Shown: positions 30,902-39,896 of the stretch, piece after piece
Layout: the number at the start of each line of letters is the position of its first letter
How positions within the stretch are numbered: position 1 is the first letter of the stretch
From: Lachnospiraceae bacterium
GTDB taxonomy: Bacteria > Bacillota_A > Clostridia > Lachnospirales > Lachnospiraceae
Direction of reading: 5' to 3'
DNA length: 64,000 nucleotides
Assembly (NCBI GenBank): GCA_017416505.1
Contig: JAFQCI010000060.1
Coordinates: 27,762 to 91,761, forward strand
Notes under the pieces: model-generated
Databases searched by the model: none
What the model was told of the DNA's origin: nothing
Seen by the model: the letters and a program-made list of their open reading frames with translations, nothing else
Made by a program: the position numbers and the translations under genes

Positions 30902-30933
30902 GCCTGAGCCTAACAGCCCAGGCATTTTTTTTG
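30902..30933 (+). terminator. Terminator after Fic gene and tandem repeats
   Basis: GCCTG...CAGGC stem, in which AGCC/GGCT-like inner pairs are possible, followed by eight T. It serves the plus-strand Fic transcript; trkH ends just beyond on the other strand. Confidence 0.8.
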
Positions 30934-30952
30934 GAACCAGGTATCATGTTCA

Positions 30953-32416
30953 TTAATGCATTTTTCTCTTTGAATGAATCATTTCCGTCCAGAGACTTGG
31001 ATGGAATAAAATAAGGAGTGGGAACAGTTCCAATCTTCCTGCCAGCATGTCAAACATTAGCACATACTTGGAAAATGGACTGAAAAATCCGAAATTACCG
31101 GTAGGCCCTACCAGTTCCAGTCCCGGACCGATATTATTCAGTGTGGCAATGACAGCTGTAAAATTCGTTATCAAATCATGCCCTTCAAAAGAAAGTGCAA
31201 AAACAGATAAAGTAAACAGGATAATAAAGGTAATAAAATATACGTTAATGGCTCTTACCACTTCGTGTTCTACCGGTTTTCCATCCATCTTAATTTTCTT
31301 AATACTCTTTGGATGAATGTAGGAATGCAGTTCCTTAAATACCGTCTTTATCATAATTACGATACGGGAAACCTTAATACCACCTCCGGTACTTCCGGCA
31401 CAGGCACCAATAAACATTAAAAGTACAAGAATGGTTCTGGAGGTTTCCGGCCAAAGGTTAAAATCTGCAGTAGCAAATCCCGTAGAAGTAAAAATGGAAC
31501 CAACCTGAAAGGCTGCGTGCCTGAAACAGTCACCGACTTTCATACCAGTCTGAAGGATGTTAAGGAAGATTATGGCGGTGGAAATAAAAATAATGAGAAA
31601 ATAGCAACGTACTTCTTCAATGCTAAATGCCTTCTTAAATTCCTTCAGAAAGATAAAGTAATAAGCATTAAAATTGACACCGAACAAAATCATAAAGATG
31701 GTGACTACCCATTGAATGTATGGGGAATATCCCATTATGCTGTCGTTTTTTATACCAAAACCACCAGTACCGGCAGTACCAAAAGATGTAGTTATGGCAT
31801 CAAATAGTGGCATTTTGCCAAATAAAAGGAACACCATTTCAATTAAAGTTAAAATAATATAAATGATATATAAAAGCCGTGCAGTATATCGAATCTTTGG
31901 AACCAATTTACCTACGGAAGGACCGGGACTTTCCGCTCTCATAAGATTAATATTTGAGCCGCCACTTAAAGGAATGATTGCCAAAAGGAAAACCAAAACT
32001 CCCATACCACCAATCCAGTGGGTAAAACTTCTCCAAAACATCGTACAATGAGACAAAGCCTCTACATCGCTTAAAATGCTGGCACCGGTGGTAGTGAAAC
32101 CGGAAATGGTTTCAAATAATGCGTCATGAAAGGCACGAATTTCCCCGGTAAGCATAAATGGCAGACAGCCGAACAAACTAAGAAAAATCCAGCTTAGAGC
32201 AGTGGCAACACAACCCTCTTTTAAGTAAAAAATGGTACTTTCCGGTTTTTTTAGGGTAAGGATGGTGCCAAGCACTCCACAGACTGCAAATGCAATCAGA
32301 TAGGAAAAAGCTTCTTTCTCACCGTAAATGATACCAACAACAAAGGGAAGCAGCATAAGAACTGCTTCGATTTTCAGAACCCATCCTAACACATAACGTA
32401 TAATTGAAGTATTCAT
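30953..32416 (-). CDS. trkH: TrkH potassium uptake channel subunit
   Basis: A 487-residue polytopic protein. Four pore-loop selectivity signatures are seen: GFTTTGAS (about residue 105), TAGTGGFG (about 220), TSTGFAT (about 318) and NNIGPG (about 440), as in TrkH/KtrB superfamily K+ transporters. The HWIGGMGVLVF block is typical of TrkH. It imports K+ when bound to the RCK protein TrkA, whose gene lies just upstream in the same direction, separated by a 37-bp tandem repeat. Confidence 0.93.
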   Translation of the reverse strand: MNTSIIRYVLGWVLKIEAVLMLLPFVVGIIYGEKEAFSYLIAFAVCGVLGTILTLKKPESTIFYLKEGCVATALSWIFLSLFGCLPFMLTGEIRAFHDALFETISGFTTTGASILSDVEALSHCTMFWRSFTHWIGGMGVLVFLLAIIPLSGGSNINLMRAESPGPSVGKLVPKIRYTARLLYIIYIILTLIEMVFLLFGKMPLFDAITTSFGTAGTGGFGIKNDSIMGYSPYIQWVVTIFMILFGVNFNAYYFIFLKEFKKAFSIEEVRCYFLIIFISTAIIFLNILQTGMKVGDCFRHAAFQVGSIFTSTGFATADFNLWPETSRTILVLLMFIGACAGSTGGGIKVSRIVIMIKTVFKELHSYIHPKSIKKIKMDGKPVEHEVVRAINVYFITFIILFTLSVFALSFEGHDLITNFTAVIATLNNIGPGLELVGPTGNFGFFSPFSKYVLMFDMLAGRLELFPLLILFHPSLWTEMIHSKRKMH

Positions 32417-32444
32417 GTCAAAATCCTTTCGTAAGATATCGAGT

Positions 32445-32548
32445 ATTTTATCATAGTCTTTTCGTATTATTTAAAAGATAGATTTTATCAAGTCTTTTTC
32501 GTGTTATTCAAAAGATAGATTTTATCAAAGTCTTTTCATATTATTTTA
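32445..32548 (-). repeat. 37-bp tandem repeat in the trkA-trkH gap
   Basis: ATTTTATCA recurs at 32445, 32482 and 32519, exactly 37 bp apart, each followed by AGTC, CTTTT and a TTATT/AAAGATAGA stretch; the third copy is partial. Read on the minus strand, each unit offers a TAAAAT -10-like box with an upstream TTGAAT or TTTAAA. The array may provide iterated promoters for trkH. Confidence 0.8.
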
Positions 32549-32574
32549 AATATTTATTTCCTAATTTTTCTTTC

Positions 32575-33963
32575 CTATTTTAAGATATCCTGTATTTTAT
32601 CAAATCCTGTATGTGAGGTTACAATCATAACGGTATCTCCCGTTAAAATACAGTCCTGGCCACTTGGAATAAATATCTTTCCATTTCGATTGATAAAACA
32701 AATAAGCAGATTATTTTTTAAAGACAAATCCATAAGTGGGATATCTGTCACCTCAGATTTTTCGGTTACCTTAAATTCAATAGCTTCTACCCGGGAATCA
32801 AACATATGGTAAAGGGTTTCAATGTTACTGTTCATGGAATTCTTCTTTGCACGAACATAAGCAATGATAGCTTCTGAAGTAATAAAACGAGGATATACCA
32901 CACTTCCTAAATCCAGGGTATTAATGACCTCACGGAAATTGATACGGTTTAATTTGGTGATGACTTTGGCATTTGAAATCTGTCTTGCATAAAGGGTAAG
33001 CATGATGTTTTCCTCATCAATTCCGGTTAGAGGAACAAAGGATTCTGCGTAGGTAATACCTTCTTCCTTTAATAGTTCTTCGTCGGTACCATCTCCATTG
33101 ATGATAATAGCTTTTGGAAGGAGAATACTTAACTCTTCACAACGTTCCTTGTTTTGTTCAATGATTCTTACCCCCATTCCAATAGAAAGCAGTTGTTTGG
33201 CCAGATAATAGGCCACCTTTCCGCCGCCGATAATCATGGTGTCTTTTGCCTGATTGGTTTTAAAGCCGATATTTTTTAGGAATTCCCTGGCATTTTTTCT
33301 AGAAGCCACAAAGGAAATTACATCGCCACCCCTTAAGATAAAACTACCGGAAGGAATAAAAACTTCCCCATTTCGTTCAATGGCACAAATTAGAAAACTG
33401 AAAGAAAAGGTCTTGCTTATTTCAGAAATGGCACTGCCATCCAGCATATTTTTCTCTGGAATTTTCACTTTAATTAATTCCGCCTGTCCGTGGGCAAAGG
33501 TGTTTACTTCTAGAGCAGTTGGCAGATATAAAATTCTGGAGATTTCTTTTGCTGCCTCAAGTTCAGGGTTAATGATCATGGCAAGTCCTAATTTTTCCTG
33601 TAGATAATTAACTTCGTCACTATAATCCGGAGTACGGACTCTGGCAATGGCAGCACAGTTACCGACGCGACTTGCTACGGTACAGCATAGAAGATTCAAC
33701 TCGTCAGACTCTGTTACTGCAATAATTAAGTCTGCATTTTGAATGCCGGCTTCCATTTGGACACTGTAGCTTGCTCCATTCCCTACAATCCCCATAATAT
33801 CATATAAATTGGTGATGTTTTGAATGTTTTCGGGGCTTTTATCTATAATAGTGATATCATGTCCTTCTTTTGATAATTGGTCAATAAGAGTAGTTCCAAC
33901 CTTTCCGCAACCTACAATTATAATATTCAAACCACTTTTTTTCGTATCGTGGGATGTTTTCAT
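32575..33963 (-). CDS. trkA: TrkA potassium uptake regulatory protein
   Basis: A 462-residue cytoplasmic protein with two tandem RCK units. Each begins with a Rossmann nucleotide site: IIIVGCGKVGTTLIDQLSKEG (about residues 14-34) and TMIIGGGKVAYYLAKQLLSIG (about 243-263). Each ends with a TrkA_C subdomain (FIPSGSFILRGGDVI and FIPSGQDCILTGDTVMIV). It gates TrkH in response to bound nucleotides. GGAGG lies seven bases before the ATG. It is co-directional with trkH. Confidence 0.93.
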   Translation of the reverse strand: MKTSHDTKKSGLNIIIVGCGKVGTTLIDQLSKEGHDITIIDKSPENIQNITNLYDIMGIVGNGASYSVQMEAGIQNADLIIAVTESDELNLLCCTVASRVGNCAAIARVRTPDYSDEVNYLQEKLGLAMIINPELEAAKEISRILYLPTALEVNTFAHGQAELIKVKIPEKNMLDGSAISEISKTFSFSFLICAIERNGEVFIPSGSFILRGGDVISFVASRKNAREFLKNIGFKTNQAKDTMIIGGGKVAYYLAKQLLSIGMGVRIIEQNKERCEELSILLPKAIIINGDGTDEELLKEEGITYAESFVPLTGIDEENIMLTLYARQISNAKVITKLNRINFREVINTLDLGSVVYPRFITSEAIIAYVRAKKNSMNSNIETLYHMFDSRVEAIEFKVTEKSEVTDIPLMDLSLKNNLLICFINRNGKIFIPSGQDCILTGDTVMIVTSHTGFDKIQDILK

Positions 33964-34137
33964 TTAAATCCTCCATTCTGGCTGATTATGATTCCGCCGT
34001 AAGTCATTGGGTATATTTTTTCGTATCTTACTATTATACCACCGAAAAAATAAAAAAGCACTAAATAGTTATATATTTTTTAATGGTTATGGACAAACAT
34101 AAGGAAATCAGATATGATGGTACTAGCACAAAGTACG

Positions 34138-34250
34138 TAGTAGCCCGAATGGGGCGGATTTCGAATATTTTAGAATTGTGGGAGAACAATGTGCGAAGCA
34201 ATTCGCAAGTATCATGGAGTCAAAATACCTTTTGACCCAACATCATAATA
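34138..34250 (-). mobile_element. Repeat A copy 3, truncated
   Basis: In reverse orientation it matches the left 113 bases of repeat A: the TATTATGATGTTGGG end, the CAAAAGGTATTTTG hairpin, GAATTGCTTCGCAC, then CCGCCCCATTCGGGCTAC. The right third, with the second hairpin and right end, is missing. The remaining 306-base trkA/channel gap holds no gene. Confidence 0.75.
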
Positions 34251-34269
34251 TAAAAGGATAGAGTGTGGG

Positions 34270-35433
34270 ATGGAGAAAATAAAGCGAAGAATTTTTGATA
34301 TTATACAGATCGGAAATAAACAGGATTTACCAAGTGCAGCTTTTGACTTGTTTATTGTATTTGTGATATTTTTAAATCTGTTTGTAACCTTATTTGATAC
34401 TTTTGATGAGGCGATACCATATAGAGGTTTATTAAAAACCATTGAACTGATTACGATACTTATTTTTACTGTTGAATATTGTTTAAGGCTTTGGACAGCT
34501 GAGTATGCTTTTCCGGAAGAAAGTAAATGGAAGGCAAAACTTTCTTTTATGATTTCCTTTTATGGAATCATTGATTTAGCTACATTTTTGCCCTATTTTT
34601 TACCTTTGTTTTTCCCGAAAGGTGCCGTCGCCTTCCGAATCTTCCGTGTGATGAGAATTTTTCGTTTGTTCAAGATTAATTCCCGGTACGATGCTTTTAA
34701 TGTTATTGTGAATGTATTGAATGAAAAGAAAAATCAGATATTTTCTTCGGTATGTATGGTTTTAATCTTAATGGTGGCTTCTTCCTTGTGTATGTATGGT
34801 CTGGAACATGAGGCACAACCGGACAAGTTCAAGAATGCTTTTTCCGGTATCTGGTGGTCAGTATCTACTTTGTTGACGGTAGGGTATGGTGATATTTATC
34901 CTGTCACTACACTTGGAAAGCTGATGGCCATTGTGATTTCTTTTTTAGGGGTTGGGATGGTGGCGATTCCTACGGGTATTATTTCTGCCGGATTTGTGGA
35001 GAATTATACAAAGCTGGCTTTGACTTCCCACACAGAAGAACGGGAACTGAAGTTTGTCACTTCTGTGATAAATCCGAATCATCCATGGTGTAACGAGCTG
35101 ATTCGAAATATTATTTTTCCACCTCAATTATTATTGGTTATGGTTATCAGGGAGGAAGAAATTCTTCTGCCGAAAGGGGATACTCAGATTAAATCCAGAG
35201 ATACCCTGGTGATTGCTGCAAAGAATTTCAAAGATGAGGAAGAAATTAATTTAAAAGAATTATTGATTAAAGAAGAACATCCGTGGATTGGAATGCAAGT
35301 AAAAGAATTAGATATTTCTCGTCAGGAATTGATTGTAATGATTCAAAGAAGGAATAAGGTGATTATTCCAAATGGTGCTACCATGATTAGAAAAGATGAT
35401 AAAGTCGTGATGTATTCTCATTTGAAAAAATAA
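34270..35433 (+). CDS. Voltage-gated-type potassium channel with RCK C domain
   Basis: A 387-residue six-helix cation channel. S4 carries regularly spaced arginines (RIFRVMRIFRLFKI, about 125-138), the pore has the K+ filter LTVGYGD (about 201-207) and S6 follows. The cytosolic tail ends in a TrkA_C-like domain with two sub-blocks (ILLPKGDTQIKSRDTLVIAA and VIIPNGATMIRKDDKVVMY). It lies beside trkA and trkH but divergently from trkA, making a K+ homeostasis block. GGGATGGAG overlaps the start. Confidence 0.9.
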   Translation: MEKIKRRIFDIIQIGNKQDLPSAAFDLFIVFVIFLNLFVTLFDTFDEAIPYRGLLKTIELITILIFTVEYCLRLWTAEYAFPEESKWKAKLSFMISFYGIIDLATFLPYFLPLFFPKGAVAFRIFRVMRIFRLFKINSRYDAFNVIVNVLNEKKNQIFSSVCMVLILMVASSLCMYGLEHEAQPDKFKNAFSGIWWSVSTLLTVGYGDIYPVTTLGKLMAIVISFLGVGMVAIPTGIISAGFVENYTKLALTSHTEERELKFVTSVINPNHPWCNELIRNIIFPPQLLLVMVIREEEILLPKGDTQIKSRDTLVIAAKNFKDEEEINLKELLIKEEHPWIGMQVKELDISRQELIVMIQRRNKVIIPNGATMIRKDDKVVMYSHLKK

Positions 35434-35511
35434 TCATCGAAAGAACCCAACACGTCCCTCAAACATGAGGACCTCGTTGCGTCTTTTAATATAGTATTGT
35501 AAAAATATCGT

Positions 35512-35565
35512 AAGAACCATAGGAGCTGTTGTTTTTTTGTTATAGCTTTTATGGTTCTTTTTTTG
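35512..35565 (+). terminator. Terminator after the potassium channel gene
   Basis: AAGAACCATAGGAGCT pairs with AGCTTTTATGGTTC across a T-rich loop and is followed by TTTTTTT. A smaller hairpin (CCTCA, 4-base loop, TGAGG) lies about 40 bases earlier. The 323-base gap otherwise contains only the promoter and operator of the next gene. Confidence 0.75.
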
Positions 35566-35682
35566 AGGAGAAAGGAAAGACGCAAGAATGTTTTTGCTAT
35601 GGATACGTTGGTACTTAATAAGAAAATGTTATGGTTTGAATTGTATCAGTGTTCTGTTATATAAAATTACATAAAAACAGTA

Positions 35683-35732
35683 TTGACAAAACACAAGGAT
35701 AAGTTTATATTGTGTATAAAGTATATACACAA
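35683..35732 (+). promoter_or_regulatory. Promoter and operator of first YtrA module
   Basis: TTGACA at 35683-35688, 17 bases, TATATT at 35706-35711. A perfect 9-bp dyad (TTGTGTATA, 5 bases, TATACACAA) at 35710-35732 overlaps the start site. This is a fitting GntR/YtrA operator for autorepression. Confidence 0.75.
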
Positions 35733-35756
35733 TATTTTGAGACTCGCGAGGTACAT

Positions 35757-36131
35757 ATGGATATTATTATTTCAAATTCAGACAAAATACCGATTTATGA
35801 ACAGATTACAAAGCAAATAAAAGATATGATTCTAAATGGTACGTTGAAGGAGGGGGAGCCCTTACCTTCTATGCGTTTTTTAGCAAAAGAACTGCGTATC
35901 AGTATGATTACCACAAAACGGGCCTATGAGGAATTGGAACGAGAAGGATTTATTGAATCTTATGTAGGAAAAGGAAGTTTTGTAAAAGCGGTAAATCAGG
36001 AGTATATCCGGGAAAAAATTCAAAAAGAAATGGAAGATGCTATCAGCATCGCCGTAGAAAAAGCTAAGCTTTCTGGGATTTCCAAGGAAGAATTTTTGGA
36101 AGTAGTGCAGTGGATATATGAAGAGTCATAA
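35757..36131 (+). CDS. GntR family regulator, YtrA type
   Basis: A 124-residue repressor: a GntR winged helix (IPIYEQITKQIKDMILNGTLKEGEPLPSMRFLAKELRISMITTKRAYEELEREGFI) with a short C-terminal helical tail instead of an effector domain, the YtrA subfamily plan. The ATG at 35757 lies after GCGAGG; the upstream frame covers the operator and is not coding. Its end overlaps the region just before an ABC ATPase gene; in this family the regulator usually represses the following ABC operon, often induced by cell-wall stress. Confidence 0.85.
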   Translation: MDIIISNSDKIPIYEQITKQIKDMILNGTLKEGEPLPSMRFLAKELRISMITTKRAYEELEREGFIESYVGKGSFVKAVNQEYIREKIQKEMEDAISIAVEKAKLSGISKEEFLEVVQWIYEES

Positions 36132-36147
36132 AAAGAGGAGGACGAAA

Positions 36148-37038
36148 ATGGAGGATACCATGAGAGAATATGAAAATGCCATTGAAATTTCACACCTATC
36201 AAAAAAATACGATGGATTTGCATTGCAGGATATAAGTCTTACCGTACCGAAGGGATGTATTATGGGATTTATTGGACAAAATGGAGCCGGAAAGACCACT
36301 ACCATCCGTTCCATCCTGAATATGATGCCATTGGACTCCGGAATCATTCATGTTTTAGGATATGACCATGAAAAAGAAGAATGTAAAGCAAAGGAACACA
36401 TTGGATTTGTATTTGATGAAATGGGATTTCATAAGATTTTAAATGCAACAGACTTAAATAAGATGTTTCGTAACATTTATAAAAACTGGGATGAAACCAT
36501 ATTTTTTAAAAACCTTGAGCGTTTTGGACTGCCGAAAAAGAAAGCAGTAGGAAAATTCTCTCGTGGTATGCAGATGAAGCTACAGATTGCAGTTGCTTTG
36601 TCACATCATGCGAAGCTTTTGATTATGGATGAACCAACCAGTGGCTTAGACCCTGTTGTCCGAAATGAAATATTGGACATTTTTTTGGAGTTTGTACAAA
36701 ATGAAGAACATACCATTTTACTATCTTCCCATATTACCAGTGACTTAGAACGGATTGCAGATTACATTACTTTTATTGACCAGGGTAAAATTCTGCTTTC
36801 CGGAGAACGCATCAGTATTTTAGAAGACCATGGGATGATTAAGTGTAAAAAAGAAGAAGTTGCAAAAATACCTTCTGAGTATATTGTAGGAAAAAGAGTA
36901 TCCCAGTTTTCTGTAGAGGTACTGGTAAAAGAGAAAAAACGTTGCATTCAGGAATGTCCGGAATTTCTTATGGAGGAAGTAGGTCTGGATGAAATTATGA
37001 TTTTTTATATTTCCGGAAGTAAGGGGGCATCGGCATGA
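36148..37038 (+). CDS. ABC transporter ATP-binding protein (YtrB-like)
   Basis: A 296-residue ATPase with Walker A GQNGAGKTTT (about residues 42-51), signature KFSRGMQMKLQ, Walker B LLIMDEPTSGLDP and switch SSHI. AGGAGG precedes the ATG by six bases; an earlier ATG inside the regulator's end has no site. It has four-base overlap with the following permease (ATG within its stop region), indicating coupling. It belongs to a GntR-ATPase-permease-permease operon. Confidence 0.9.
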   Translation: MEDTMREYENAIEISHLSKKYDGFALQDISLTVPKGCIMGFIGQNGAGKTTTIRSILNMMPLDSGIIHVLGYDHEKEECKAKEHIGFVFDEMGFHKILNATDLNKMFRNIYKNWDETIFFKNLERFGLPKKKAVGKFSRGMQMKLQIAVALSHHAKLLIMDEPTSGLDPVVRNEILDIFLEFVQNEEHTILLSSHITSDLERIADYITFIDQGKILLSGERISILEDHGMIKCKKEEVAKIPSEYIVGKRVSQFSVEVLVKEKKRCIQECPEFLMEEVGLDEIMIFYISGSKGASA

Positions 37039-37787
37039 AAGGATTGTTTTTAAAAGACATTCTGACCCAGAAGAAACAAATAATCAGAAGTATAATGGGA
37101 ATCATAGGAATAGCGGCATTTATGATTTTGGTGATACTTAGTATTTATTATGGTAATTTTAGAACTGCTCTTTTAAATGGAGGATTTCTTGAGGGAAATG
37201 CCCTACGCAATATGATTTGGATTTTTTCTTTTGGTTTTGCAGCATTTGGGGGAATTATGGTCAATGGAGTAATTTCAGCATCTTTTGAAGAGGATGAAAA
37301 TGCGGATTTTGATAAGGTGTGTGTATCTTTGCCTGTCAGTAGGAAAGAAAGGGTAATTACAAAGTACCTTTATTATTTAAGCTTTCTTACCTTAAGTTTT
37401 TTTCTTAACTATGGATTACAGCGAATCATGTTTGCAGTAGCAAAAACAGATTATACTTTGGAGTGTTTTCTTATCCTGTTAGCCGGATTTTCCTGTTTCG
37501 TTCTGATTACATTGTTAGATATACCATTCATTTACCGTTTTGGTGTAAAATCAAGAATTGTTTTTTGGGAACATATTGTATTAGTTGTGATTCTATCCGT
37601 TTTGATTTTAGTGGGAATGAATTTTTGTATGGAACATGATGTAAGTGTCGGGCAACTTTTGGGTGTGATTTCCGGAATGATAAATATTTTGGCAGTTTTA
37701 TTTCCACTTTCCCTTTTTGTGGGAGTTCCTATATCTGCCCTTTGTTCGATACAAATTCAGAAAAAAGGGAGGAACTGTATATGGTAG
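37035..37787 (+). CDS. ABC-2 type permease
   Basis: A 250-residue membrane protein with about six hydrophobic helices (for example IMGIIGIAAFMILVILSIYYG and MIWIFSFGFAAFGGIMVNGV) and a cytosolic loop EEDENADFDKVCVSLPVSRKERVITKYLYYL, the ABC2_membrane_5-like signature in which a phrase such as LPVSRKERV contacts the ATPase. It overlaps the ATPase gene by 4 bases and the next permease by 7. Probably one half of a heterodimeric exporter. Confidence 0.8.
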   Translation: MKGLFLKDILTQKKQIIRSIMGIIGIAAFMILVILSIYYGNFRTALLNGGFLEGNALRNMIWIFSFGFAAFGGIMVNGVISASFEEDENADFDKVCVSLPVSRKERVITKYLYYLSFLTLSFFLNYGLQRIMFAVAKTDYTLECFLILLAGFSCFVLITLLDIPFIYRFGVKSRIVFWEHIVLVVILSVLILVGMNFCMEHDVSVGQLLGVISGMINILAVLFPLSLFVGVPISALCSIQIQKKGRNCIW

Positions 37788-38500
37788 GAAATATTTATAA
37801 AGATTTTAAGGTTTCGAAATGGGCTCTTTTGGGGATGGCTTGGCTCCCGGTATTCTTTCTTGGGACAATTTTGTATAGTAGAGATACTATGGAGTTTATG
37901 GAAGTGGTCATGGACTTTTCTGGCGGACTTTTTCTTCTTAATATCACAATGGCTTGGTCGGGAATGCTGATTACAGTTGATGCAGACGAGAAGGAAAAAT
38001 GGATGGTGTATGCCATTGCTTTGCCAGGAGGAATTAAGGGATATGTCAAAGGAAAATATGCTTTTGTTGCTGTGATGATGGTCCTTTGTGCGTTGTTTAC
38101 ATTGGTTTCATCGGTGGTTTTTGATATTATGGTCGGAGAAAACATAATGATTTTTGCGAGCTTGATGATTCTTATGATTTCCGGTGGAATCTCTATGTTG
38201 TTCTGTTCTTTGCAGTTCCCATTATTTTTTCGTTTTGGCTCAAAGAAAGGCAATGCGGTGATTGGAGGGGTGTTCTTAGTTGTAATGTGTGCTTTTGTTA
38301 TCTGGCTTATGTTTGGAGATTTGTCTGTTTTAGATAAGTTAAGTCAAAATTTTATGGAACTTTTCCTATGGGTACAACAACATGTTGCAGCAGTTCGTGT
38401 GATTGTGTTCCTGTTTTTTATGGTAGGAGTCGCAGCGATGATGATATCTTATAAGGTGTCAGTTTGTGCAATGCGAAAAGCAGTGGAAGTTCGCGAATAA
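37781..38500 (+). CDS. ABC-2 type permease
   Basis: A 239-residue partner permease with the same layout: six hydrophobic helices and a loop DADEKEKWMVYAIALPGGIKGYVKGKYAF analogous to the ATPase-contact loop of the first permease. I chose the ATG at 37781, after AGGGAGG; it overlaps the previous stop (ATGGTAG). It ends the operon and converges on an ABC importer gene 12 bases away with no visible terminator between. Confidence 0.8.
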   Translation: MVGNIYKDFKVSKWALLGMAWLPVFFLGTILYSRDTMEFMEVVMDFSGGLFLLNITMAWSGMLITVDADEKEKWMVYAIALPGGIKGYVKGKYAFVAVMMVLCALFTLVSSVVFDIMVGENIMIFASLMILMISGGISMLFCSLQFPLFFRFGSKKGNAVIGGVFLVVMCAFVIWLMFGDLSVLDKLSQNFMELFLWVQQHVAAVRVIVFLFFMVGVAAMMISYKVSVCAMRKAVEVRE

Positions 38501-38512
38501 TTGAGGAATTAC

Positions 38513-39109
38513 CTATACAGCAAGGTCTTTTAGTAATTCAATCCGGCTGGAAAAGAATTCAGTTTCTTCCTTGCTGTGAGTCACTAGAAGAACGGTTTTT
38601 CCCTTTGTCTTATCTTTTAAGCATTTCATAACCTTATATTTGGTCTCTTCATCCAGTCCTGTGAAAGGTTCATCTAAGAGAAGAATATCATATTGGCAGG
38701 CTAAGGCTCTTGCGATAGCAAGTCTTCTGGCCTGTCCTCCACTTAAATTTCCTGCTTTTTTGGAATAACAATCCTCAAGTTCCAATGAGGATAAGAGGGC
38801 TGTTATTTCCTCTTTAGAAAGACTAGGATTTACTAGTTTTATATTTTGAAATACACGTGCGGATTCCACCAGACGATTTTCCTGAAAAACCATGGAAATT
38901 CGTGGGTTTGGTTTTGAAAATACAACCCTTCCTTCCAGGGGAGTAAGGAGTCCTGCGATTAGGTGTAAAAGGGTGGTTTTTCCTTTTCCGGAGGGTGCCA
39001 TAATAGCTGTGGTTTCACCTTCCGGAAACCGTATAGAAAAACCATCCAATATTTTTTTCTCTTCATAGGCATAAGAGATATTTTTTAGTTCAATGCAAGC
39101 AGAATTCAT
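38513..39109 (-). CDS. ABC importer ATP-binding protein (SsuB/TauB-like)
   Basis: A 198-residue ATPase with Walker A APSGKGKTT (about residues 36-44; Lys replaces the common Ser/Gly), signature LSGGQARR and Walker B ILLLDEPFTGLD. It is shorter than the 240-260 residues usual for this family, lacking the C-terminal tail. Start overlaps closely with the permease end (1-base gap). It energises the importer encoded by the next two upstream genes. The ligand could be a sulfonate, a pyrimidine or another small molecule. Confidence 0.85.
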   Translation of the reverse strand: MNSACIELKNISYAYEEKKILDGFSIRFPEGETTAIMAPSGKGKTTLLHLIAGLLTPLEGRVVFSKPNPRISMVFQENRLVESARVFQNIKLVNPSLSKEEITALLSSLELEDCYSKKAGNLSGGQARRLAIARALACQYDILLLDEPFTGLDEETKYKVMKCLKDKTKGKTVLLVTHSKEETEFFSSRIELLKDLAV

Positions 39110-39110
39110 G

Positions 39111-39896
39111 TTATTCCTTCCCTTTCTTTCCGAGTATTAAAAAGGTGATGCCTCTTACAAGCTGTTCGCAGGCAATGCTTAATACTACAATGACAATGGT
39201 CCAGGCGAACAATTCCGGTGTCATAAGGTATATTTTGGACTGATAAAGCTGGTTTCCGATGGAATCTTTGGAAAGTCCAATGATTTCTGCGGCAATTCCG
39301 GATTTCCATGCCATACCAATGGCAAGGGAACTTGCAGAACATACATAAGGCAATATCTGTGGAAGATAAATATACCGAATCTTCTTTAATATGGATATAC
39401 GAAAAACCTGTCCCATCTCTAACATCTTTTTATCTGTCTGCTGTAATCCTTCTAAAGTATGAATGTATAAAACAGGCAAAACCATTAAAAATGAGATAAA
39501 AATGGAAAGGTTTCTTGAGGGACACCATAATAAAGTTAGGATTACAAAAGATGCAACAGGGATGGATTTCACAATTTTTATAGGAAACCAGAGAAATATC
39601 CGGATGGCTTCGCTTACATAAGAAAGGATTGCCAATAATATCCCTAAAGCTGAACCTAAGAAAAATCCGGTTCCAATGTGTAGAAAAGACGTTTTCACAC
39701 TGAGCCAGAATTCTTTGGAAGGCAGGAGTTCCTTAAAAAGTACCAGAAACACCCTGCCTGGAGTTGGAAGAAATACTTCTTTGGAAAGAATGGTGGCTGT
39801 GATATGCCAGATAGCAATCCATAATAAGATACAAAATAAATATATGAGTGGTGTTTTTACCACTATTTTTTTCTTAGTATGGGTTCTATTTGTCAT
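39111..39896 (-). CDS. ABC importer permease (SsuC-like)
   Basis: A 261-residue permease with a BPD_transp_1 core of five to six helices and the EAA-type loop (LEGLQQTDKKMLEMGQVFRISILKKIRYIYLPQILPYV, about residues 140-178), where Glu is replaced in part. I chose the ATG at 39896, which overlaps the stop region of the substrate-binding gene; an upstream ATG lies deep inside that gene. Together with its neighbours it forms a binding protein, permease, ATPase operon on the minus strand. Confidence 0.82.
   Translation of the reverse strand: MTNRTHTKKKIVVKTPLIYLFCILLWIAIWHITATILSKEVFLPTPGRVFLVLFKELLPSKEFWLSVKTSFLHIGTGFFLGSALGILLAILSYVSEAIRIFLWFPIKIVKSIPVASFVILTLLWCPSRNLSIFISFLMVLPVLYIHTLEGLQQTDKKMLEMGQVFRISILKKIRYIYLPQILPYVCSASSLAIGMAWKSGIAAEIIGLSKDSIGNQLYQSKIYLMTPELFAWTIVIVVLSIACEQLVRGITFLILGKKGKE

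Noticed and set aside
30768..30953. Minus-strand protein with 11-residue repeats
   Set aside because: Periodicity comes from the 33-bp DNA repeat; no ribosome site, and the frame includes the Fic terminator.
33964..34137. c-di-AMP (ydaO) riboswitch for the Trk genes
   Set aside because: The trkA leader is short and lacks the long conserved aptamer.
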